Source: CAZCZR01 sp964503455 (lineage in GTDB: Bacteria; Bacillota; Clostridia; UBA1381). From it: a stretch of 5,629 nucleotides of DNA. The position numbers were made by a program, and so were the translations under genes. The first letter of the stretch is position 1. Every line of letters begins with the position of its first letter. This document shows, piece after piece, positions 1-4,954 of the stretch. The stretch is taken from NCBI GenBank assembly GCA_964503455.1, contig CAZCZR010000089.1, positions 1 through 5,629 of the forward strand, written 5' to 3'. The notes below the pieces were generated by a model. The model saw only the letters and a list, made by a program, of their open reading frames with translations, was not told where the DNA came from and searched no databases.

Positions 1-448
1 GCGACTGCCGTATTTTAACGCCGCGTATTGTGACGTTATCGGTGTTCCTGATACAAACCGCGCGACCGCGCTTAATTCTCTCGTCGGACATCTCCGCGTC
101 AAATAAAGCTTTGCCGTTGGCGTTGATTTCGCCGCTGCCCTCGATCGCGATATTTTTGTGGGGTGCGCCGTCGGTGTTAATTAGGCTTGCGTAGCATAAT
201 TGGTCAAGTCCCTCATACGGATAGCCCATGACGGGAAAATCCTTTACATCACCGCTTGCGATAAGCTTTCCGTCAACTCGGAGAGTAATATCGCTTTTAA
301 GAAATATCGCCCCTGTTATAAACTCGCCCTCCGGGACGTATACCGTGCCGCCCTTTTCGCACAGGTCAATAGCTCTTTGAATTGCTTTTGTGTTTACGGC
401 TGCGCCGTCGGAAACCGCGCCGTAATCCTTTATATTGTAAATTGCCAT
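1..448 (-). CDS. Glycoside hydrolase family 28 (polygalacturonase-like), N-terminal part, cut by window edge
   Basis: Reading leftwards from ATG at 448, an open frame of 149 codons runs to the window edge without a stop. The translation begins MAIYNIKDYGAVSDG, the usual opening of bacterial GH28/pectate-lyase-superfamily beta-helix proteins. It continues with AIQRAID (22-28), GGTVYVPEGEF (33-43) and TGAIFLKSDITLRVDGKL (45-62), then SLINTDG (88-94), IEGSGEINANG (102-112) and a coil repeat NVTIRGVKI (138-146). Family members hydrolyse alpha-1,4 galacturonan bonds in pectin, or related uronide or rhamnose linkages. The catalytic NTD, DD, GHG and RIK motifs lie further along and are outside the window, so activity and exact substrate cannot be judged. 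No signal peptide precedes the helix, which suggests a cytoplasmic enzyme acting on imported oligosaccharides (inference). It follows the Abi gene by 24 bp with no terminator between, so it is probably in the same operon. The family call is confident. Confidence 0.88.
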   Translation of the reverse strand, partial: MAIYNIKDYGAVSDGAAVNTKAIQRAIDLCEKGGTVYVPEGEFITGAIFLKSDITLRVDGKLIASGDVKDFPVMGYPYEGLDQLCYASLINTDGAPHKNIAIEGSGEINANGKALFDAEMSDERIKRGRAVCIRNTDNVTIRGVKIRQS

Positions 449-457
449 GTTGTCATT

Positions 458-462
458 CTCCC
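458..462 (-). promoter_or_regulatory. Ribosome binding site of the GH28 gene
   Basis: GGGAG on the minus strand lies 9 nt before the ATG at 448. It decides the start: another ATG at 456 is out of frame. The gene therefore has its own initiation signal although it probably shares a transcript with the upstream genes. Confidence 0.7.
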
Positions 463-472
463 GATTTTTATT

Positions 473-1330
473 TTATAATATATCGTTCCAGTTTTTCGGA
501 AATCCCATATCAGCTATGTCAACGTAGGGATAGCGCTCCAAAAGCTCGTGGAACCTTACCGCGAATACGTTCCATGAATGTCCCGCGCCGTTTAAGCGCT
601 TTATCACGATAAGCAGCGCGAACAGCGACCGCGCCTTGACGCCTCGGTAACGCTTTTCAAGCCTCGGCGCCGAGGAAAACGTGTGATTGTATACACGGTT
701 ATAATGCGCCGAGAGATTTCTTAGCTCGACAAGACTTCTCATCCAGCTTTCGAGATAGGGCGTAGTTATTCCGAAGCTTTTCGCCACCTCCTGCTTGTCG
801 CGATCTGCCATATTGGCATAAAAATTCGCAAGCATACCAAAGGTGAATATTTCAACCGCTTCCCACATATTCAGTTCCCCGCCGTCATCGCGGTGCCTTA
901 TTTTTATTCCCTTTTTACGGTTCAGCTGCATTTGAAACTCGCGCATAAAACCGGCGTGTGCAGTCGATGAACGGAAGCACTCGCGCTGAAGATATGCCTT
1001 TGCGCCGTGATTCACGGACATTGTATAGGATATCCTTGCGCGCAGAGCTATCTCCGTTTTCTCGATCATTTGCATCAGCTGGTGTCTTAAATCCATATCA
1101 AAGCAGTACAGCTGATATATGTCCTCAAAATGCGGCCTTTTCTCCCATAGCTCATCCGCGCTCATATGGCGGAAGTACTCGCTGAAGCGATAGTAGTTCA
1201 CCGACGACAGAACCTTCAAGGCATAGTCGGGGTCATCAATGATAATTCCCTTGCTTTTAAGAAGCTCGCACTGCTGTTCGCGGGAAAGAACAGAGTTGTC
1301 GGGATAATTGTCTCCGCGTTTCATTACCAT
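473..1330 (-). CDS. Abi_2 family abortive-infection-like HEPN protein (AbiD/AbiF type)
   Basis: This 285-residue protein is full length for the Abi_2 (AbiD/AbiF) family. Hallmarks are an N-terminal LSREQQCELLKSKGIII stretch (15-31), NYYRFSEYF (45-53), an EIALRARISYTM helix (93-104), WEAVEIFTFGMLANFYANM (156-174), VELRNLSAHYNRVYN (201-215) and a C-terminal MGFPKNWNDIL (275-285). R204 and H209 form an R-x4-H motif, the catalytic signature of HEPN ribonucleases, and Abi_2 proteins are assigned to the HEPN superfamily. Lactococcal relatives stop phage growth by abortive infection; cleavage of RNA here is inferred. There is no signal peptide or membrane segment, so it should be cytoplasmic. Its start overlaps the end of obgE. 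ATG 1330 gives a 7-nt overlap; the third codon, ATG 1324, would give a TAATG junction and may be the true start. No good ribosome binding site precedes either. A GH28 gene follows after 24 bp. Family is confident, biological role less so. Confidence 0.9.
   Translation of the reverse strand: MVMKRGDNYPDNSVLSREQQCELLKSKGIIIDDPDYALKVLSSVNYYRFSEYFRHMSADELWEKRPHFEDIYQLYCFDMDLRHQLMQMIEKTEIALRARISYTMSVNHGAKAYLQRECFRSSTAHAGFMREFQMQLNRKKGIKIRHRDDGGELNMWEAVEIFTFGMLANFYANMADRDKQEVAKSFGITTPYLESWMRSLVELRNLSAHYNRVYNHTFSSAPRLEKRYRGVKARSLFALLIVIKRLNGAGHSWNVFAVRFHELLERYPYVDIADMGFPKNWNDIL
1322..1330 (-). promoter_or_regulatory. obgE stop / abi start overlap (probable translational coupling)
   Basis: On the minus strand the bases read ATGGTAATG. 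The obgE stop TAA (1324-1326) lies between two in-frame candidate abi starts, ATG 1330 and ATG 1324. The roughly 20 nt before them hold only a weak GGA and no AGGAGG-like element, although neighbouring genes have clear ones. Translation of abi therefore probably relies on ribosomes finishing obgE and restarting (inference from layout). Confidence 0.6.
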
Positions 1331-2604
1331 ACAAAATCAAATTCCAGATCGCCTATACGGACGGTGTCGCCCTCTTTAATGCCCGCGTCCGCAAGCGCGT
1401 CTATAACGCCCCTGTTCATAAGCGCCCTCTGGAAAAACTGCAGTGATTCATAGTCCGAAAAGTTTACTCCGCCGCCGACGGCTTCTATCCATGATCCCGA
1501 CACAACGTATACGCCGCCGTCCTTTGAGATCTCAAACCCCTTGGCTGTCGGGTCGAAGAAGTCAAGCTCATCTATGGACATTTCCGGCTCGTATACCTGT
1601 ATGGGCGGCAGCTTGGAAAGCTCTTCAAAGGTGTACTTCATAAGCTCTTTAACGCCCTTATTCGTGGCGGCTGAAATTTCAAATACCTTTACTCCGCGCT
1701 TTTTCATTTCATCAAGGAACGCGTGATACGCTTCCTCGTCCTGAATTATATCGCATTTGTTCGCCGCGACGATCTGCGGGCGATCCTCAAGCGCGAGATC
1801 GTATTCGGAAAGCTCGCGGTTGATTATATCGTAGTCCTCTATCGGGTTTCTGCCCTCTATGGAAGATACGTCAACAACGTGCAAAAGCAGCCTTGTCCGC
1901 TCGATATGGCGCAGAAATTCATGCCCCAGACCGACTCCCTCGCTTGCGCCCTCGATTATTCCGGGAATGTCGGCAAGAACAAAGCTCATATGCTCGCCCA
2001 GATCCACAACTCCGAGATTGGGTTCAAGCGTGGTGAAGTGGTAGTTCGCGATTTTGGGGTCGGCTTTTGTGGTCACGGACAGTATCGTGGATTTGCCTAC
2101 ATTCGGAAAGCCTACAAGCCCCACGTCCGCCAAAAGCTTCAGCTCAAGCGACACTACCCTCTCATCGCCCTTCTGACCGTTTTTTGCGAAGTTCGGCGCC
2201 TGACGCACTGCTGTGGCAAAGTGCGAATTGCCCCAGCCGCCGTTGCCGCCGCGGGCAAGAACCGCCTCCGCGTCCGGCGCCGATATATCCGCCATGATGC
2301 GGTTGGACTCGTAATCGCGCACGATTGTGCCTACCGGCACCTTGATTATCAGATCGGCGCCGCTTTTTCCCTTGCAGCGCTTGGCAGCGCCGTTTTCGCC
2401 GTTTTCGGCGGTGTATTTTCTCTTGTATTTGAAATCCATAAGAGTGGTAAGCGCGGGGTCGGCTTTGAAGATTATGCTTCCGCCCTTGCCGCCGTCGCCT
2501 CCGTCGGGGCCGCCGGCAGCCACGTATTTCTCGCGGCGGAACGATATTGCGCCGTTGCCGCCGCTGCCCGCCTTTATCGTGATCTTTGCTTTATCCGTAA
2601 ACAT
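1324..2604 (-). CDS. obgE: GTPase Obg/CgtA (ribosome assembly and stress GTPase)
   Basis: This 426-residue protein has the complete Obg architecture. The glycine-rich Obg fold occupies about 1-158 (FTDKAKITIKAGSGGNGAISFRREK type start, GGPDGGDGGKGG at 31-42). The G domain follows with G1 GFPNVGKS (165-172), G2 threonines in YHFTT (188-192), G3 DIPG (212-215), G4 NKCD (282-285) and G5 SAA (311-313). A C-terminal OCT domain covers roughly 345-426. Obg binds the large ribosomal subunit during late assembly and links GTP/ppGpp level to growth, sporulation and stress; it is usually essential. All GTP-binding motifs are intact. The ATG at 2604 is supported by AAAGGA 9 nt upstream and by the normal MFxDxAKI start. 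Many Firmicutes carry this gene after rplU-rpmA; here it is the first gene of its transcript, divergent from an ECF sigma gene. The abi gene overlaps its stop codon. Confidence 0.98.
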   Translation of the reverse strand: MFTDKAKITIKAGSGGNGAISFRREKYVAAGGPDGGDGGKGGSIIFKADPALTTLMDFKYKRKYTAENGENGAAKRCKGKSGADLIIKVPVGTIVRDYESNRIMADISAPDAEAVLARGGNGGWGNSHFATAVRQAPNFAKNGQKGDERVVSLELKLLADVGLVGFPNVGKSTILSVTTKADPKIANYHFTTLEPNLGVVDLGEHMSFVLADIPGIIEGASEGVGLGHEFLRHIERTRLLLHVVDVSSIEGRNPIEDYDIINRELSEYDLALEDRPQIVAANKCDIIQDEEAYHAFLDEMKKRGVKVFEISAATNKGVKELMKYTFEELSKLPPIQVYEPEMSIDELDFFDPTAKGFEISKDGGVYVVSGSWIEAVGGGVNFSDYESLQFFQRALMNRGVIDALADAGIKEGDTVRIGDLEFDFVW

Positions 2605-2613
2605 TTATACAGA

Positions 2614-2619
2614 TCCTTT
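2614..2619 (-). promoter_or_regulatory. Ribosome binding site of obgE
   Basis: AAAGGA on the minus strand lies 9 nt before the ATG at 2604, a normal spacing. It supports the chosen obgE start. Confidence 0.75.
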
Positions 2620-2658
2620 CATATAACAAGCGTTTATGCAGTTACAAATATTACAGAT

Positions 2659-2687
2659 ATTATACCACATATATCCCGTAAAATCAA
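2659..2687 (-). promoter_or_regulatory. Sigma-A-type promoter of the obgE-abi-GH28 operon
   Basis: On the minus strand a perfect -10 box TATAAT (2659-2664) has TGG directly before it, an extended -10. A -35 box TTGATT (2682-2687, four of six consensus positions) is exactly 17 bp away. Transcription should begin near 2652, giving a leader of about 47 nt that carries the obgE ribosome binding site. No terminator was seen between here and the window edge, so the same promoter probably serves all three minus-strand genes. Confidence 0.8.
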
Positions 2688-2723
2688 GAAAATTTTCATT
2701 GTGCCGCAGCCGCCGAAAAAAAT

Positions 2724-2752
2724 ACGGTTATTTTTTAAAAAAACGCAACCGT
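2724..2752. repeat. Inverted repeat ACGGTT / AACCGT around an AT-rich core in the divergent intergenic region
   Basis: ACGGTT (2724-2729) and AACCGT (2747-2752) are perfect inverted copies separated by 17 bp, which include T6 directly followed by A7. The right arm overlaps the proposed -35 element of the sigma gene. It could be a regulator-binding site, a bent upstream element, or chance; the arms are only 6 bp. Confidence 0.4.
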
Positions 2753-2773
2753 CACGGCAAAAAACGGGTATAT
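2745..2773 (+). promoter_or_regulatory. Candidate ECF-type promoter of the sigma/anti-sigma operon
   Basis: GCAACC (2745-2750), resembling the AAC-containing -35 of ECF promoters, is followed after 17 bp by GTATAT (2768-2773). No good sigma-A -35/-10 pair was found upstream of the sigma gene. ECF factors often drive their own operon, so autoregulation is plausible. Neither element is a clean consensus, hence low confidence. Confidence 0.35.
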
Positions 2774-2778
2774 ATTAG

Positions 2779-2788
2779 TGTACGTACA
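2779..2788. repeat. 10-bp perfect palindrome TGTACGTACA
   Basis: TGTACGTACA equals its own reverse complement. It falls at the expected transcription start of the candidate ECF promoter and 11 bp before the sigma gene's ribosome binding site, so it could be an operator. A palindrome this short can also occur by chance. Confidence 0.35.
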
Positions 2789-2799
2789 AAAACCTGCAA

Positions 2800-2805
2800 G
2801 GGAGG
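2800..2805 (+). promoter_or_regulatory. Ribosome binding site deciding the TTG start of the sigma gene
   Basis: GGGAGG lies 10 nt before TTG 2816. The frame stays open upstream to an ATG at 2636, but that stretch crosses the divergent intergenic region, is low-complexity and basic, and shows no family similarity. The ribosome binding site therefore places the true start at the TTG. Confidence 0.75.
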
Positions 2806-2815
2806 CGGTCACGCT

Positions 2816-3364
2816 TTGAAAGACGACATCAGACTTACGGCGGAGCTGAAAAAGAAAAAACGCGGCAGCCTTGAGCGTGTGATCGGGCTGTATACACCAT
2901 ACGTCAGTACGGTCGCTTATAATATTATCGGTTCGTCAATGACAAAGGAAGATGTTGAGGAGGTGGTCTCCGATGCGTTTTTCGCGCTGTGGCGCCACGC
3001 CTCCGAGCTGGAGGCTGAAAAGGGCGGCATACGCGCATATCTCGGCGCCGCGGCGAGAAATATCGCCAAAAACAAGCTTAGAAAAGCCGGAGTATGTGAG
3101 GAGCTTACAGAATTAAGCGCGGTATGTGACGGGGATATAGGCGCGGACGTTGAAAGACGCGAGTCACGTTCGGAGCTGATAGACCTTATCACGGCCCTCG
3201 GCGAACCGGACAGCGAGATATTCATGCGCTATTATTTTTATGAGGAGCGCACGGCGCATATAGCGGAAGCTCTTGGAATGAGCGTATCCGCCGTAAAGTC
3301 GAGGCTTATGCGCGGGCGCGGAAAATTAAAGGAAAAATTATCGGACAAGGAGGTACGGCAATGA
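2816..3364 (+). CDS. ECF-type RNA polymerase sigma factor (sigma-70 family)
   Basis: From the TTG start the protein has 182 residues, normal for an ECF sigma factor. Region sigma-2 spans about 20-85, with LYTPYVSTVAYNIIG (25-39) and the DVEEVVSDAFFALWRH helix (46-61) that contacts core polymerase and the -10 element. Region sigma-4 spans about 118-176, with a helix-turn-helix ERTAHIAEALGMSVSAVKSRLMRGRGKLKEKL (144-175) that would read the -35 element. There is no sigma-1 or sigma-3 region, as expected for ECF factors. The TTG start is supported by GGGAGG 10 nt upstream; a longer in-frame reading from 2636 is not convincing. The stop codon overlaps the next gene's start by 4 nt (ATGA), so the two proteins are probably made together. 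The neighbouring membrane protein is the likely anti-sigma factor. The inducing signal and target genes are unknown. Confidence 0.93.
   Translation: MKDDIRLTAELKKKKRGSLERVIGLYTPYVSTVAYNIIGSSMTKEDVEEVVSDAFFALWRHASELEAEKGGIRAYLGAAARNIAKNKLRKAGVCEELTELSAVCDGDIGADVERRESRSELIDLITALGEPDSEIFMRYYFYEERTAHIAEALGMSVSAVKSRLMRGRGKLKEKLSDKEVRQ
3347..3353 (+). promoter_or_regulatory. Ribosome binding site of the anti-sigma gene
   Basis: AAGGAGG lies inside the 3' end of the sigma gene, 7 nt before ATG 3361. It is an almost ideal site, so the second gene can start by itself as well as through the ATGA overlap. Confidence 0.85.
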
Positions 3365-4875
3365 ACAGACGTGAAACGCTTGAAAAAGAGCTTAACATGG
3401 AATGTGAGGATTATAAGATAGATGCGCGGTCTGTCAGCGAAAGAGTCAACCGTGCCATAAACGCCGACCTCAAGGAAAGGAAGGCTTTTATGAGAAGAAA
3501 AGTGTTAAAAACATCACTCATCGCGGCTGCGGCGGCGGTTTTGAGCGTGACGACGGCTCTGGCGGCGACCTCTGTCGGGCGCGAGACCTTGGGCAATATC
3601 ATATCGTATTTTTCAAGCGACAAGGCTGTCGAGATGACGAGCCTTGAGGAATTGTCAAGGTATAACGAAACGATAGGCGCTTCGGACACAAGGCACGGCT
3701 ATACGCTGACGCTTGACAACGTGGCTTGCGATGACAATTATCTGCATATCTTCTATACGATAAAATCGGACAAAAAGCTGGTAGAGGATATGGAAACGCA
3801 GACCCCGACGGAGGATTCCATGTGGGTGGAAACGCTGCTTGACGGAAAGATGCTTATCGGCGGAAATCATACGCAGTTCGACAGCTATCCCGTGGACTGC
3901 TACACCGTGAAATATGCGGAGAAGCTGAATGTCGCCGCTATGGATATACCCGACAGCTTCAATATCGAGCTTTTCGGCATTAAAAAATCCTCCGATGACG
4001 AGATGGGCGCGGCGGTCGAAAATCTTTTCTCGCGGAATAAAAACACGGGCGGCGAATTTACGTTTACTGATGAGGACAGGGCGAATATCCCGTGCGTGTC
4101 CGCCGATATTGACAAGTCAGCTGTGCGTGTGAACACTGTCACAAAGGAGCTTGACTATGAGTTTGAATACAAGGATTCCGACGGCGGCAGCAGTACGGCG
4201 GTGATAAAAAAGATAGTGTTCTCGCCGTTTGCCGATCAGTTCGTGATCGAGGATGAAAACGGCGGCGGCGCGGCAATGACGGTAAGCAGCTGCGCTATGA
4301 CGGATGACAAGGGAAATTACCTTGATATTTTGAACACCGGTCTGATCGGAGGGCGCGAAGGAGAAAAATGCGTCAATGCATTTGAGTTTTTAAAGGGCAG
4401 TCCGGATATGAAGTCGTTCACCCTGATACCCGTAACCCTCAAAGAAAGCAACGAACAGCCGAGGCTTATCACCCAAAAGGTCGGCGAAGCGCTTCCCATG
4501 GTGTTTGAGGAAAGCGAGTACGGCAAAGTCGTGATCACGGATATACGGATCTCGGACGGGGAGATTGACATTGACTATTACAAGGACGGCTTTGTGATGT
4601 ACGACCCGTGCTTTGTTCTTTTGGACGAAAACGGCGATAACGCGGAACCCGGCGGCAAGCTCGGATGCACCCTGTACACAGACGTACATTACGACACAAA
4701 CTCTTATACGGCGCGGTACGTATATGAAAAATACGACGGGAACGGACAGCGTATGAAAATAAATGACAGCGTTAAGAAAGAAGCGCTTGAAAACAGCTTC
4801 AAGAATATAGGCATCTATGTGTCGGCGGAAATCGCGCTTGAGTTTGACAAGGCAATAACCGTCAGCCTTGACTGA
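3361..4875 (+). CDS. Membrane anti-sigma factor with large outer domain (DUF4179-like)
   Basis: This 504-residue protein starts on the stop codon of the ECF sigma gene. Residues 1-48 form a short charged cytoplasmic head, the probable sigma-binding part. RRKVLK (45-50) gives a positive inside border, and about 51-70 (SLIAAAAAVLSVTTALAAT) is one membrane helix. The rest, about 430 residues, is predicted outside the cell. HGYTLTLDNVACDDNYLHIFYTIKSD (112-137) matches the beta-rich pattern of DUF4179, found in Firmicute proteins encoded after ECF sigma genes. The C-terminal part (about 370-504) may be a second beta domain of DUF5643 type, less certain. The head lacks the H-x3-C-x2-C motif of zinc anti-sigma domains. 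The outer part has seven cysteines (123, 180, 245, 311, 337, 417, 436). The anti-sigma role is inferred from topology and gene order; the sensed signal is unknown. No catalytic motif was seen. Confidence 0.8.
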   Translation: MNRRETLEKELNMECEDYKIDARSVSERVNRAINADLKERKAFMRRKVLKTSLIAAAAAVLSVTTALAATSVGRETLGNIISYFSSDKAVEMTSLEELSRYNETIGASDTRHGYTLTLDNVACDDNYLHIFYTIKSDKKLVEDMETQTPTEDSMWVETLLDGKMLIGGNHTQFDSYPVDCYTVKYAEKLNVAAMDIPDSFNIELFGIKKSSDDEMGAAVENLFSRNKNTGGEFTFTDEDRANIPCVSADIDKSAVRVNTVTKELDYEFEYKDSDGGSSTAVIKKIVFSPFADQFVIEDENGGGAAMTVSSCAMTDDKGNYLDILNTGLIGGREGEKCVNAFEFLKGSPDMKSFTLIPVTLKESNEQPRLITQKVGEALPMVFEESEYGKVVITDIRISDGEIDIDYYKDGFVMYDPCFVLLDENGDNAEPGGKLGCTLYTDVHYDTNSYTARYVYEKYDGNGQRMKINDSVKKEALENSFKNIGIYVSAEIALEFDKAITVSLD

Positions 4876-4884
4876 TACCGCATT

Positions 4885-4917
4885 AAAAAAGGGCAGGATC
4901 CGAAAATAATCCTGCCC
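4885..4917 (-). terminator. Rho-independent terminator, minus-strand direction
   Basis: GGGCAGGAT (4891-4899) pairs perfectly with ATCCTGCCC (4909-4917), leaving a 9-nt loop. Read on the minus strand, the 9-bp stem is followed directly by six T residues (complement of 4885-4890), a strong terminator for the SLH gene ending at 4955. Read on the plus strand, it is followed only by TGAATATTTATCT, so it would be a weaker stop for the anti-sigma transcript ending at 4875. Confidence 0.85.
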
Positions 4918-4954
4918 TGAATATTTATCTGCTCCGGCGCGGTTTGCCGCCGTG

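Noticed and set aside
169..180. NTDG in the GH28 fragment (residues 91-94) as the catalytic NTD motif
   Set aside because: It lies too close to the N terminus, in the region preceding the IEGSGEINANG coil; the catalytic NTD of the family comes later, beyond the window edge.
517..522. Perfect TTGACA on the minus strand near the end of abi, a possible -35 for GH28
   Set aside because: At 17 bp spacing the sequence is CCGAAA, not a -10 box; the AT-rich TATTATAAAA near the abi stop is at the wrong distance.
1723..2778. A 351-codon open frame on the plus strand opposite obgE
   Set aside because: It lies almost wholly antisense to a perfectly conserved obgE, has no ribosome binding site I can support and no recognisable domain. 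It is a by-product of obgE codon composition.
2636..2815. 60-codon N-terminal extension of the sigma factor from ATG 2636
   Set aside because: It would run across the obgE promoter region, encodes a basic low-complexity stretch unlike any sigma domain, and the GGGAGG site points to TTG 2816.
2917..3225. Minus-strand open frame of 102 codons within the sigma gene
   Set aside because: It is serine-rich shadow sequence opposite a clear sigma-70 domain, with no ribosome binding site or family similarity that I can see.
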